Notes: generated by a model from the letters alone, not told the origin. Positions 35,604-45,476 are shown, counted from the stretch's first letter. The stretch: DNA of 64,000 bases from Chitinophaga pinensis (GCA_945860865.1 CAMARW010000009.1:1-64000); one strand, 5' to 3'. Numbers and translations are program-made.

Positions 35604-37940
35604 TTATTTTACAATCTTAAACTCTACCCTTCGGTTTTTTTGGCGCCCCTCTGGGGTATTATTTTCTGCAATGGGTTCGCTTGAGCCAAATCCTGTTGCC
35701 TTTAATCTTGAAGCTGCTACACCTTTGCTAGCAATAAAAGTTTTTACTGCATTGGCTCGGTCTTGACTTAATTTTTTATTGTTTTTAGCAATTCCTAAAT
35801 TGTCTGTATGCCCGTTAATTTCGAGTTTATAATCTGGTTTAGCTAAGAACAAATCAGCCAATTCTGTTAAACTCAATAAAGAGCTTTCACTTATTTTAGA
35901 TGTGCCAGTTAAAAACTCTAAACTGCTAAAAGCTTCATTTAACACCTTTTTTTCAGCTTCATTAAGAACAACTAAATTAGGGTCTATATTTGGGCAACCC
36001 GCGTTTTCAAGACTGCCAGCCTCTGTTGGGCAATTATCGTATTTATCGGCTAAGCCATCACCGTCTGTATCAGGGCAACCTTTAAATTTAACAGGCCCTG
36101 GAGAATTAATGCACTCATCTTGTGTATCAGGCACAGAATCTCTATCTGCATCTGGGCAACCCTTAGAACCCTTCCAACCAGCTGCTTTAGGACAAGCATC
36201 GTCTTTGTCTAAAATGCCATCTTTGTCTGTATCTGGGCAGCCTTTGCTGCTTATCATGCCAGAATCGTTCGGGCATTTGTCAAATTTATCTGCAACACCG
36301 TCATTGTCTTTATCAGGGCAACCATTTAATTTGATACTACCTTTCTCATTTATACATGAGTCTATTGCATCTTTAACGCCATCTGCATCTGCATCTGGGC
36401 AACCATTGGCTGTAATAGATCCTGGAACATTGATGCATTCGTCTTTAGCATCTGGCACTCCATCCTTATCTGTATCTGGGCAGCCATCGAACTTAACTAA
36501 GCCAGGAACTTTTTTGCATTTATCTTTTCTATCGGGCACACCATCGTTATCGCTATCAAACCTTCCTCCAATATTTATATTTACGCCAAACCTAACCGTG
36601 GTGTACCTACCATCTAATCTAAGTGTACCATCTGTTGGTGCCCAACCCATTATATTGTCTGAAAGTAAATATATGGAAACAGGCGCAAGCTGTAAGGCCA
36701 AACCTGCACCTACGTTTTGATTATTTCCTCTGAAAATATTGTAATTTACGCGTAGGTCTAATAATCTCCATATCCTTTGCGTATATGAAATACTGGCTCC
36801 TGGGTAAAACTTGTTATTCCAAGTCTCACCGTAACCTACCAAACCAATGTTTCCACTTTTAAACAATTGGTAATTAAAACCTAAATAAAATCTTGGGTTT
36901 AAACGCGTAGTGTAGGCATTAATTGTATCTTGTTGAGGCTTAAAAACAGTGCTCACAGAATCCATCATTTGGGCAAATTCAGCCGAGTCTATATTAGATG
37001 GATCATCTGTATTAAATCCTTCAAAAACAAAGGTGCCTGCTCTAGAATAACTTCTTGCCTCTTTCCAGGTAATAGAACCTAAATCGAGCACACTGGCCGA
37101 CATGCTCAATTTTTTGTTGAATTTATAATCTGCTCCAATATCTACAGAAATGCCTGAACCAACAGGTTTTTTAAATATATTTTGCCCAAATTGAGAGTAA
37201 ATTGCTGTTCTATTTGCACCCGTAACGCTGTTTCCTAATTCCGATTGAAGGTCTTCAATTCTCGCTATTCCTGATGCTCTCAATAAATAATCTGTAGAAG
37301 CCGTTACCCTATAACTATTCTCATTGCCACTATCTGTTTTAATAGTGGTATTATTTCTTTCCAAAGAAACATCTGCCAAGCCAATATGGTATTTTCCACG
37401 AACACCAATGGTGAGTTTTTCACCAAATTCTCGCGTATAAGAGGCCGATAAGGATGTGTATGATTGAAATTTTAATTGCAAATCACTTAAAACAAGTTCT
37501 CTGTTAAAAGTTTGGGTACTATTCGCATTTCCGTAATAAACTAAACTAGCTAAATCTTTGGGTATGCCTAGAAAGGTGCTTGCTGTATTCTGCATAGCAA
37601 AAGAGAAATAACTTTTCTTTATCCTAAAACCCAAAAAGAGTGGATTAACTTCATTTTGTATTTGAATGTCTTTTAAATGGAAACTACTATTATTTAATAG
37701 TTTTTCAATAGTTTGATTTCCAGTTTCATCACTTCTAAGTAGGTCGTATGCACTTATACCGGGTGTGCTAATGTGATTAAAATTATCGAGTATGCCAATG
37801 GTAAAACCTTGCCTTGAAACGTGCGCAGGATTCAAAAAACTACTCTGTGCCACCGAACGGAAATTATAAAACATGGGGTTGGTTTGTGCAAATAAATTAC
37901 CGGCACACAAAAATATACTGAGTGTTAAAATTTTTTTCAT
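35604..37940 (-). CDS. Outer-membrane DUF5723-like barrel with seven TSP3 repeats and OmpA domain
   Basis: The 778-residue protein has a signal peptide (ILTLSIFLCAGNLFAQ), an outer-membrane barrel-like region (about 20-470; SSFLNPAHVSRQ is typical of DUF5723/PorP-like proteins), seven calcium-binding thrombospondin type 3 repeats (each DxDxDGxxDxxDxC...GCP, about 27 residues) and a C-terminal OmpA domain (about 665-778; LEINGHTDNLG, LSQDRANAVKTFIASKG, NRRVEFKIVK) that binds peptidoglycan. It thus spans outer membrane to wall with a rigid calcium-stabilised stalk. It follows a large lipoprotein gene by 24 bases and is probably in the same transcript. Confidence 0.88.
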   Translation of the reverse strand: MKKILTLSIFLCAGNLFAQTNPMFYNFRSVAQSSFLNPAHVSRQGFTIGILDNFNHISTPGISAYDLLRSDETGNQTIEKLLNNSSFHLKDIQIQNEVNPLFLGFRIKKSYFSFAMQNTASTFLGIPKDLASLVYYGNANSTQTFNRELVLSDLQLKFQSYTSLSASYTREFGEKLTIGVRGKYHIGLADVSLERNNTTIKTDSGNENSYRVTASTDYLLRASGIARIEDLQSELGNSVTGANRTAIYSQFGQNIFKKPVGSGISVDIGADYKFNKKLSMSASVLDLGSITWKEARSYSRAGTFVFEGFNTDDPSNIDSAEFAQMMDSVSTVFKPQQDTINAYTTRLNPRFYLGFNYQLFKSGNIGLVGYGETWNNKFYPGASISYTQRIWRLLDLRVNYNIFRGNNQNVGAGLALQLAPVSIYLLSDNIMGWAPTDGTLRLDGRYTTVRFGVNINIGGRFDSDNDGVPDRKDKCKKVPGLVKFDGCPDTDKDGVPDAKDECINVPGSITANGCPDADADGVKDAIDSCINEKGSIKLNGCPDKDNDGVADKFDKCPNDSGMISSKGCPDTDKDGILDKDDACPKAAGWKGSKGCPDADRDSVPDTQDECINSPGPVKFKGCPDTDGDGLADKYDNCPTEAGSLENAGCPNIDPNLVVLNEAEKKVLNEAFSSLEFLTGTSKISESSLLSLTELADLFLAKPDYKLEINGHTDNLGIAKNNKKLSQDRANAVKTFIASKGVAASRLKATGFGSSEPIAENNTPEGRQKNRRVEFKIVK

Positions 37941-37964
37941 TAGTCAAAAATTTGTGTGAGTTAA

Positions 37965-40088
37965 TTATTTAGTATTTTTTTTAAGGGCTATTTTGGTTTT
38001 TACTTTAACAGACAATCCAATTTTAGCTGTATAATCCGAGTAAATTTTTACTGGTGATGCACCGCTGCCAAAAGTGGCAATTTTTAGCCTTACTACCATG
38101 TTAATCAAGTTTTTAGATCTAATTTCTCTCAAAGTTTCTGCATCAATTCTTATGGTAGAAGTGGCAACCGTGTTTTTTATTGTTCTTCCATTTGCATCTG
38201 GAATAGATGAACGCATAAAAGTACCTGCTGAAACAGTATCCATGATAATACTATCCTTATCAGCAAAAAATAAATCTAATTCTGCGTCAAATGGTATTCC
38301 ATTATCTATGCGCATTATTAAATCTATGTATGCTAAATTATTTGAATCTACTGGGAATGCAAATTCATTTATTTGCCCATTTTTTACAGTAAATAGTGCA
38401 TTTTGTGATGTATTTTCTATAACTAATGAATTCGTTTTTAATGATAAGGGAATATCCACCTCATACCCAACGGCTATACCTGTACCTTGAAGAATAAAAT
38501 CATTATAGCCAACAAAACCTCCTGCATTAATGGTTGCCTTACCTCCAAATTTAATTGTTTTAGGGGCAATATTAAGGAGTTGAACAATGGATGAATTGTT
38601 TTTATCTAAAACCTTAACATCGTTTATAACCTGACCTTTTTGTGCTAGAGTTGGGTATCCAATTGTGAAGGCTGTAGCATTTAAATTTTGTTTAGTGCCT
38701 TTACTACTAATTCCTTCTGCGTCTAAGGTTACAGTTACGGGTACTCCGATGGAATTGGACGTGATTAATCTAATTTTAGGATCATCTATAGGAAAGCCAT
38801 TGGTAAATTGATCAAATAAATCAAAAGTGCTCTCTGATGGCTCAATTTTTATTTCCCTAGTTCCTAAAAATCCGTTTATTTCTTTAAATCCTAAATCGTC
38901 GAAGCTAAAACTAGCTTTCACAAAATTAGATGAGTCGAATGTTCTAATGAGGCCTGAAGAGATAATTCTTGGTTCTACGCTTACTTTTATTTTGTTGTAT
39001 GGCTTAGCGGGGTCTTGTGATAAATCAAACATTACATTTGTTAAATCTATAAATCCATTATTTGTATTGTTATTTACCTCAATAATAATTGGATTTAAGG
39101 CCACACCATTTTTAGTTGCCCCTAATATATTTAATTTAATTTGAAGCTTTTCTGCAATGTTTGAACTCAAATTATAATTGATTTTACCCGCATTAAATAC
39201 AAGTTTTCTGAGCCTAATGCTTGGATCATCACCATTTAAATCGAGGGTTAATTCTTGTGGGTTTAAAACCTGACTCGGGAATTTTGCTGCTCCTTGGTAT
39301 GCTTTTAATCCTTTGGTTTCAACTTTAAATTTTAATTCGTCTGTTGAGTCAACTAAAACTGGGCTGGCACTTGAAAAGGTTTTAAATATGGGCAAAGAAT
39401 AACCTAATCCGCTTGATAGTGTTGCTCCTGCTAGATTTATTGAATCTAATTTAGTTCCATTTGGGGCTACATTTCTAAATGTAAGCTGACCAATAAGCGA
39501 TTGAAAAGGAATGGTATTGAATATGCTCATTCTAATTTCATCCATTGTTACTGGAAATTCATTGGTAAATGCAACAACCAAAAAACCATTGGATAAATTA
39601 ACAAAATCAAATTCGTTAGATTCTAGCGGAATGACGTTTATCTGAGAATTAGCATCATTTAAAGCAGGAAATATAGTTACTTTACCAAAGGCCGAATCCA
39701 ATAAAAGTCTTGTGGAAGCATTAAAACTGTTTTTAAGACTGCCCATGGTTCTATTTTGATTCATGGTTAAGTTGCTAATATCTAACAAACCTAGTTTATT
39801 ATCAATTTTTAAAGGATCTACAGCCGGAATTTTCAGGATGCTATCTACCGGGAAATTTGCAATGGAGTCTTCCCTTATAACAAAACGGATAAAGCCATCA
39901 GGGTCATATTGAATGTATTCATCAGTGTCTTTTAAGATATCACTCATCTTAATTTGGATGGTTGCTAGTGGCAAACCTAATTCTGGACTGATAGATAAAT
40001 CATTAAATTTATCCAGATTGATATCTTTTTTGCATGCGCTACAAATGAGTAGTAGCCCTAATATGCTTGAAATAATTTTTATTTTCAT
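37965..40088 (-). CDS. Large lipoprotein of unknown function
   Basis: The 707-residue protein starts with a lipoprotein signal (ISSILGLLLICSAC) and then shows long beta-rich stretches with no enzyme motif I recognise. Recurrent patterns are LDLNGDDPSIRLRKLVFNAG-like and short hydrophobic strands separated by Asn/Asp/Gly turns, suggesting several beta-sandwich domains. Near residue 230-270 and 560-600 there are pairs of similar strands. It may be anchored in the outer membrane and is followed by the DUF5723/OmpA protein, so the two may work together at the envelope. Function is unknown. Confidence 0.78.
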   Translation of the reverse strand: MKIKIISSILGLLLICSACKKDINLDKFNDLSISPELGLPLATIQIKMSDILKDTDEYIQYDPDGFIRFVIREDSIANFPVDSILKIPAVDPLKIDNKLGLLDISNLTMNQNRTMGSLKNSFNASTRLLLDSAFGKVTIFPALNDANSQINVIPLESNEFDFVNLSNGFLVVAFTNEFPVTMDEIRMSIFNTIPFQSLIGQLTFRNVAPNGTKLDSINLAGATLSSGLGYSLPIFKTFSSASPVLVDSTDELKFKVETKGLKAYQGAAKFPSQVLNPQELTLDLNGDDPSIRLRKLVFNAGKINYNLSSNIAEKLQIKLNILGATKNGVALNPIIIEVNNNTNNGFIDLTNVMFDLSQDPAKPYNKIKVSVEPRIISSGLIRTFDSSNFVKASFSFDDLGFKEINGFLGTREIKIEPSESTFDLFDQFTNGFPIDDPKIRLITSNSIGVPVTVTLDAEGISSKGTKQNLNATAFTIGYPTLAQKGQVINDVKVLDKNNSSIVQLLNIAPKTIKFGGKATINAGGFVGYNDFILQGTGIAVGYEVDIPLSLKTNSLVIENTSQNALFTVKNGQINEFAFPVDSNNLAYIDLIMRIDNGIPFDAELDLFFADKDSIIMDTVSAGTFMRSSIPDANGRTIKNTVATSTIRIDAETLREIRSKNLINMVVRLKIATFGSGASPVKIYSDYTAKIGLSVKVKTKIALKKNTK

Positions 40089-40178
40089 TGCAGAAGTGTA
40101 TAATTTTCAGATATTTTCTCCAAAAGTATATGAATCTGCCTAAAATTTCACTATTATTTTTAAAATTTAAGAAATTTA

Positions 40179-40589
40179 TTAAAAGCCATTAAATTCAAAA
40201 CTTGGTTCTCCTAATAAATTATTATCTGAATCTATGTATTGATAACCTATTAACTTATTGTCTCTTTTTATGCATATTAGCCATTTATTTGACTCTTGCA
40301 CATTAAAATTTAATGGGCTAGTTTTAAAGTAGGTGTTTTTTTTTGAGTCCTTAATAACTTCCAATATTATAATATTGGTATTCACTTTTTTTAGGATGTA
40401 AGGAGCGGCTATATTTAATGCTTCTCCATCTTTGAGGTATCCATCTATAACTTCTACACTTACTTTACTACTCAATTTAATGAATTCTATTCTAGTATAA
40501 ACTTTATATAACTTATTCCAAAAATTTACTGTTGTGTTTAAACTTTCGTTTCTGTCAACATTACTTAATTTTACAATAGGTGCATTCAT
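40179..40589 (-). CDS. Hypothetical protein, 136 residues
   Basis: An uninterrupted minus-strand ORF starting at an ATG, with no signal peptide or membrane segment. The predicted protein is Lys/Asn/Ile-rich with beta-type patterns (VSVEVIDGYLKDG, NIIILEVIKDSKK, WLICIKRDNKLIGYQYID). The DNA is more AT-rich than its neighbours. I do not recognise a family. It sits alone between the large lipoprotein and cysS with about 85-90 bases on each side. Its length and lack of overlap favour a real gene, possibly lineage-specific or recently acquired. Confidence 0.6.
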   Translation of the reverse strand: MNAPIVKLSNVDRNESLNTTVNFWNKLYKVYTRIEFIKLSSKVSVEVIDGYLKDGEALNIAAPYILKKVNTNIIILEVIKDSKKNTYFKTSPLNFNVQESNKWLICIKRDNKLIGYQYIDSDNNLLGEPSFEFNGF

Positions 40590-40674
40590 TAAAAATTATT
40601 TCTTCAAATTTAGAATCTTTAAAATTTGAATATTAGCCACTTAATAGGTAGAACATGCCGTTTAAAAAATAAAA

Positions 40675-42138
40675 CTATTCAAATTTATAAATGGTTCCTT
40701 CTTTCCCATCTTTAATCTCTATCCCTATTTCTTTTAATTGGTCTCTTATAAAATCGGAGGTTTCAAAATCCTTTTTGCCTTTTGCGGCCGCTCTTATACC
40801 AATAATTATTTGCATTAAATCATCGGTAAGCATTGCACTATTGTCTGTTTCGGGCATAAGGCCGAGTACATTTAAAGTAAAATCTTGCATAAATGCTTGC
40901 AACTCTTCTAGGTCTTTGGCAGCAATTTGCTCTTTTCCGTCGTTTACAAGGTTAATATACCTCGTTGCATCAAACAAATGGCTCAATGCTATAGGTGTAT
41001 TAAAGTCTTCGTTCATGGCCTTATAAACCTTATCTTTTATTTCTTGCACCGAAAAGCTGGAGCTATCTGAAATCTTTAAACTACTCAGTAGTTGCAAGCC
41101 ATTCATCAATCGTTCTAATCCTTTTTCTGCAGCCAATAGGGCATCGTTTCTAAAATCTAATGTGCTTCTGTAGTGGGCCTGAAGCATAAAAAATCTAACA
41201 GTCATGGCGCTGTAGCCTTTATCTAACAAGGCGTGATTTCCAGAAAATAACTCTGCAGGCAAAAACGAATTCCCCAAACTCTTGCTCATTTTCTGCCCGT
41301 TTACCGTTAACATATTGGTGTGAATCCAATATTTGGCAGGTTGGGTATGGTTACAAGCTAAATTTTGCGCAATTTCATTGGTATGGTGGGTTGGAATTAA
41401 ATCCATACCACCTCCATGAATATCAAATTCGTTGCCTAAGTATTTTGAACTCATAGCAGAACACTCTAAATGCCAACCCGGAAAACCTTCTCCCCAAGGG
41501 CTCTGCCACCTCATAATATGTTCTGGCTTGGCTTTAATCCATAAGGCAAAATCTAGTCGGCCACGTTTTTCATTTTGGCCATCTAATTCGCGGGTATTGT
41601 TTAATAGCTCCTCTAAATTTCTATTGGAGAGAATAGTATAATTGTGTTCAGCCGAAAATTTTTCTACATCAAAATAAATGCTGCCATTGGCTTCATAGGC
41701 GTAACCATTTTCCAAAATTTTCTTGGTCATTTCAATTTGCTCAATGATATGACCTGTTGCTGTGGGTTCAATACTCGGGGGTAAGGTGTTAAATTGCCTC
41801 AAAACTTCATGAAAATCTAGTGTGTAGCGCTGGACAATTTCCATGGGCTCCACTTGTTCTAATTTTGCTTTTTTGGCAAATTTATCATCTCCTTCATCTC
41901 TATCACCTTCCAAATGGCCGGCATCTGTAATGTTCCTTACATAACGTACTTTGTAGCCAAGGTGCAATAAATACCTGTAAATTATATCAAATGAAACATA
42001 GGTTCTGGCATTACCTAAGTGTGCATTGCTGTATACTGTAGGTCCACAAACATACATGCCCACATAATCTTTGTGAAGGGGTTTAAAAACGCTGGTTTCT
42101 CTGCTAAGGGTATTATATATTTTTAGCTCGTGTTGCAT
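40675..42138 (-). CDS. cysS: Cysteinyl-tRNA synthetase
   Basis: The 487-residue class I synthetase has YVCGPTVYSNAHLGNARTYV (zinc Cys and HIGH-like HLGN), the zinc site part GWHLECSAMSSKYLG with HHTNEIAQ, and KMSKSLGN as the KMSKS loop. The C-terminal DALR-like domain follows. All active residues are present. It lies 30 bases after the polysaccharide deacetylase gene and is the last gene of the pth-flippase-deacetylase-cysS run. Confidence 0.97.
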   Translation of the reverse strand: MQHELKIYNTLSRETSVFKPLHKDYVGMYVCGPTVYSNAHLGNARTYVSFDIIYRYLLHLGYKVRYVRNITDAGHLEGDRDEGDDKFAKKAKLEQVEPMEIVQRYTLDFHEVLRQFNTLPPSIEPTATGHIIEQIEMTKKILENGYAYEANGSIYFDVEKFSAEHNYTILSNRNLEELLNNTRELDGQNEKRGRLDFALWIKAKPEHIMRWQSPWGEGFPGWHLECSAMSSKYLGNEFDIHGGGMDLIPTHHTNEIAQNLACNHTQPAKYWIHTNMLTVNGQKMSKSLGNSFLPAELFSGNHALLDKGYSAMTVRFFMLQAHYRSTLDFRNDALLAAEKGLERLMNGLQLLSSLKISDSSSFSVQEIKDKVYKAMNEDFNTPIALSHLFDATRYINLVNDGKEQIAAKDLEELQAFMQDFTLNVLGLMPETDNSAMLTDDLMQIIIGIRAAAKGKKDFETSDFIRDQLKEIGIEIKDGKEGTIYKFE

Positions 42139-42168
42139 ACTTTTTAATTTCTATGCGAAAATACATTT

Positions 42169-43473
42169 TTATTCGAACAAGCTTAAATAAACCTCGTCCC
42201 AATTCTCCCAATTTTCTGTTGGGTCAAAATTAGAGTTATGCCAAATGCTTATAAATTCTCCACCTAAGCTTTGGCAAATTTCTTTGTATTGTTTAATCAT
42301 TATTTTGGATTGTTCAACACTTAGTTTCAGGGCATTTTTTAGTGTTACATCCATTAAACAAGGTGAGTGTACCCAAACTTCGAGGGTTTTTTCTTGAGCC
42401 AAATCATAAAACTTAAAGGGCTTTGCAGTAGATGCCCTAAAGCCTAGATGTTTGCTATAAGCCATAGAATAATCATGCGTAATACCCATTTTTTGCATCT
42501 TGATATAAGATTGGGGAATCTTAATTTTAAGAAAATGATGTCTACTTAGCCTGGCATCTTGACCCGAATGTAACTTAAAATAAGCATGCTCTTTTTGGTA
42601 TAAATTACTTATTAGTGAGCCTTTATAAGAAGGATGTATACCAATTGTATTTTTTTGTTGTAGGTTTTGAATCAAATTTTTTAACTCAGCACTTTTTGGT
42701 GAAAGGTTTAAATCATGCTTGCCATAATCGGCCAGTAAGAAGAAAAACAGGGTTTCTATCCCCTTGGCATTGGGTGTTTCTAACAAAAAATCATAGGTAT
42801 CGTAGGGGTCTTTTTGAGGAGGATTAAAGGCTTTATAATCGGGTTTATTTCTGAGTATTGAACCAATAGTCTTTCGCCATTTGGCTGCCAAAGACAGGCC
42901 CTTGTATTTATAAGCAAAGTCTATATCTATGGTATTTACTTGCTTAAAGTTGCTTGGGTTCAGCCTAATATTGGGGTAACATTTTTGTATTTGTTTGCCC
43001 AAGGTTTGAACCCAAAAATCTACTAAAGGATAATCTAAAAAATCATATTGAAAGGCGATGCTGTTTTCTGCTTTGAAGCGGCTGTGTTCGTCGGTTTTTG
43101 TCCCTAAATACTCTTCATATCTGCTCAATAAATAAAAAGATGCAGCTAATAAATCGAAGGGTAAAACTGCGGTATTTGATTTAAAATCTGGTATACTAAT
43201 ATAGCTGTTTTGGTAAAAAACTTTTTTCCAAGTAATGTGCGTTTCAACTTGGAGTTTCTGTGGTATAATTTGCTCGTCGAATAAAAGATTTTGTGCTGGA
43301 ATATTTACACAACCCTCTAATAATGTAGTGTTATAATTTATCTTTGGACTCTGCGAAGCGCTAAAATAAACAGGCTTATCTGTAATGCTGTAGCTTACTC
43401 CTAACCGGTGCAACAACACCTCATCTAAAATATATTTAAGCCTTTCTGTAACACTTGCAGCGAATACCAACAT
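42169..43473 (-). CDS. Polysaccharide deacetylase family protein
   Basis: The 434-residue protein has an N-terminal region of the DUF7033 type, then a NodB-like barrel: TIDIDFAYKYK, ETLFFFLLADYGKHD, IGIHPSYKG, SRHHFLKIKIPQSYIKMQKMGITHDYSMAY, GFRASTAKPFKFYD and a late SIWHNSNFDP. The metal pair H..H and the aspartates of carbohydrate esterase family 4 seem present but shifted (TIDID for TFDDG), so catalysis should be confirmed. Next to a flippase it may modify an exported glycan. A TACTTTTG box (43478-43485) ends four bases before the ATG. Confidence 0.8.
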   Translation of the reverse strand: MLVFAASVTERLKYILDEVLLHRLGVSYSITDKPVYFSASQSPKINYNTTLLEGCVNIPAQNLLFDEQIIPQKLQVETHITWKKVFYQNSYISIPDFKSNTAVLPFDLLAASFYLLSRYEEYLGTKTDEHSRFKAENSIAFQYDFLDYPLVDFWVQTLGKQIQKCYPNIRLNPSNFKQVNTIDIDFAYKYKGLSLAAKWRKTIGSILRNKPDYKAFNPPQKDPYDTYDFLLETPNAKGIETLFFFLLADYGKHDLNLSPKSAELKNLIQNLQQKNTIGIHPSYKGSLISNLYQKEHAYFKLHSGQDARLSRHHFLKIKIPQSYIKMQKMGITHDYSMAYSKHLGFRASTAKPFKFYDLAQEKTLEVWVHSPCLMDVTLKNALKLSVEQSKIMIKQYKEICQSLGGEFISIWHNSNFDPTENWENWDEVYLSLFE

Positions 43474-43491
43474 AAAACAAAAGTAGGAAAT

Positions 43492-44790
43492 TTATGCTTT
43501 TGAATAGCGAATTACGGCTAAAATATTTTTTGGGTTCAAGGCTCTCCAAAATAATTGCAAACCCTCTTTGGGTTGGTAGGCCATTACCATAAAAAGCAAA
43601 GCTATGTATGAACCAATAACCAAGGAATAAGCAGCTCCGCTGATGCCCAATTTGGGTATCAATATAAATTCAAAACTAAGGATAAGAATGGCATTTAACA
43701 CTTGCATCCAAACAACATATTTTTGTTTTTGGATAGCCAACATCCACATGCCCCAGGCGGTTCCCCAAAAAACGGGTAAGCTTACCCAAATATGTATTTT
43801 AAAAATTTGCGGCGCTCCTGGAAATTTGGCACCATATAAAAACGAGATAACATAATCTCCTAAAAGGGTGCCACCCACTATTATTAAAATGGCTCCCCAA
43901 ATCATGAGGCTATATAGTTGGGTAAGGCGCTTTAATTGTAACTCTTTATTGTTTCTGTTATTAATAATGCCGGGAAATACCGCCGCACAAATAGCTACAG
44001 GAATAAAATAGGCAGCCTGGCTAATTCTAACTCCCGCCCCGTATTGGCCAACCTGACCCATATCTCTTAAAAAGCGAGCAATTAGAATGGCATCAACATT
44101 TTGGTAAAGTAGTTGAATAAAAGAGGATATGATTAAAGGTATGGCCAGTAGTAATAAATATTTGGCTTCAACAAAATTAAATTGCCATTCGCTTATCTTT
44201 TGGCCTTCTTTTTTGTAAAAGATATACTGGTTAAGAGCAGTTATAGCAGCTTCTAGAGCGGCCATAGTGGCAAACCATTCTAGTGGCGCATGGGTGTAAA
44301 TGAGGTATAATTTTACTAAAGCAGATATAAAAAGCGTGATTACTTGGTTGATGGCAGTAAGTTTTCCTTTTACCTGACTTTGAAAGTAAAAATCGATGAC
44401 TGATAGTGATTGAAAAACGATAGATAGGCTAAGTAAAAAAACAATGTAGGTGGTTTCTATTGGATCTCTCAACAGCGAATAAGCACAAGCACCCACTACT
44501 ACTAATAGCGAGCCAAAAAAGCGTAATCCAAATGCCGTTCCTAAAATTTTCTGGGTGTTTTTTGGTCGGGTTAAAAGTTCCCTTACCACCAAATTATCTA
44601 GTCCAAGGGTACTAAATATAGTAAGTATAGCAATAATTCCGAGGCCGTAAGTAAGTATTCCAAATTGCGCATCGCCCAGATAGCGCACTACTAATACGCC
44701 AACTAAAATGCCCGAAATAATTCGTGCAGATTTTTCGAGGAGCATCCAAAAAGAATTGCTAACGTAATTGTTTTTCGTTTTTTCTTGCAT
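43492..44790 (-). CDS. Oligosaccharide flippase (Wzx/MATE-like)
   Basis: The 432-residue membrane protein has about twelve to thirteen hydrophobic helices and the family start NNYVSNSFWMLLEKSARIISGILVGVLVVRYLGDAQFGILTYGLG. Wzx-type flippases turn lipid-linked oligosaccharides across the inner membrane for O-antigen, capsule or exopolysaccharide. It starts three bases after pth and precedes the deacetylase, which supports a glycan role. The sugar cargo cannot be predicted. Confidence 0.88.
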   Translation of the reverse strand: MQEKTKNNYVSNSFWMLLEKSARIISGILVGVLVVRYLGDAQFGILTYGLGIIAILTIFSTLGLDNLVVRELLTRPKNTQKILGTAFGLRFFGSLLVVVGACAYSLLRDPIETTYIVFLLSLSIVFQSLSVIDFYFQSQVKGKLTAINQVITLFISALVKLYLIYTHAPLEWFATMAALEAAITALNQYIFYKKEGQKISEWQFNFVEAKYLLLLAIPLIISSFIQLLYQNVDAILIARFLRDMGQVGQYGAGVRISQAAYFIPVAICAAVFPGIINNRNNKELQLKRLTQLYSLMIWGAILIIVGGTLLGDYVISFLYGAKFPGAPQIFKIHIWVSLPVFWGTAWGMWMLAIQKQKYVVWMQVLNAILILSFEFILIPKLGISGAAYSLVIGSYIALLFMVMAYQPKEGLQLFWRALNPKNILAVIRYSKA

Positions 44791-44793
44791 GCC

Positions 44794-45354
44794 TTATTTG
44801 TTAAATTCGCTCATGGTTAGAGGCAAACCCCTTAGCACAAAACTTTCTATGGCTTGCACACATTTTAAGCAAAGCGGTGCAATTTCTTTGGCTTCTTCTG
44901 TGTTCCAAGTGCCCAATACAAAATCTACTTGCCTGCCTTTTGCGTAGTTGCTGCCTAAGCCAAATCTTATCCTAGGATAATTTTGGGTAAGCAATAATTC
45001 TTGGATACTTTTTAAACCATTGTGCCCAGCATCGCTGCCATTTCCACGAATTCTAATTTTGCCAAATGGAATGGCAAGGTCGTCTACAATAACGAAAATA
45101 TTTTCAACTGGAATTTTATGTGCTTGCATCCAATACCTAACGGCTTTACCACTCAAATTCATATACGTGTTTGGCTTAATGGCAATAATTTGTCGGCCGC
45201 GAAGTGATATTTCTGCTATATCTGCATATCTATCTGCTGTAAATACCGACTTATATTTTTCGACGAGGGCATCTACTACATCAAAGCCAATGTTATGGCG
45301 TGTATGTGCATAATCGTCTCCAATATTACCTAAGCCTACAATCAAATATTTCAT
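44794..45354 (-). CDS. pth: Peptidyl-tRNA hydrolase
   Basis: The enzyme releases peptides from stalled peptidyl-tRNA. It has VGLGNIGDDYAHTRHNIGFDVVDAL, KPNTYMNLSGKAV, the VDDLAIPFGKIRIRGNGSDAGHNGLKSI loop and RFGLGS; the catalytic His is in TRHNIGF. The start at 45354 (MKYLIVGLG, 186 residues) is preferred to the track's 45363 because a TACTTTTG promoter box (45361-45368) would overlap the earlier ATG. That box ends six bases before the chosen ATG. Confidence 0.95.
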   Translation of the reverse strand: MKYLIVGLGNIGDDYAHTRHNIGFDVVDALVEKYKSVFTADRYADIAEISLRGRQIIAIKPNTYMNLSGKAVRYWMQAHKIPVENIFVIVDDLAIPFGKIRIRGNGSDAGHNGLKSIQELLLTQNYPRIRFGLGSNYAKGRQVDFVLGTWNTEEAKEIAPLCLKCVQAIESFVLRGLPLTMSEFNK

Positions 45355-45423
45355 GTAAGGCAAAAGTAAGATAAATTGTTAATAGTATATCAGATTTAGG
45401 AGCAGTTTTGCAGCAGGTTCAAT

Positions 45424-45457
45424 AAAAAAGCCCAACTGAAACAGCTGGGCTTTTTTT
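45424..45457 (-). terminator. Rho-independent terminator after rplY
   Basis: On the minus strand GCCCAGCTG pairs with CAGTTGGGC (one G-U) over a three-base loop, followed by T6. It lies after rplY and before pth, both minus, so it ends the prs/rplY transcript. Confidence 0.88.
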
Positions 45458-45476
45458 ATAAATCGGTTTGAACCAA

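Noticed and set aside
35902-36720. 272-residue ORF with a regular SxSGQP pattern
   Set aside because: The regular pattern comes from reading the TSP3 repeats of the minus-strand OmpA-family gene backwards.
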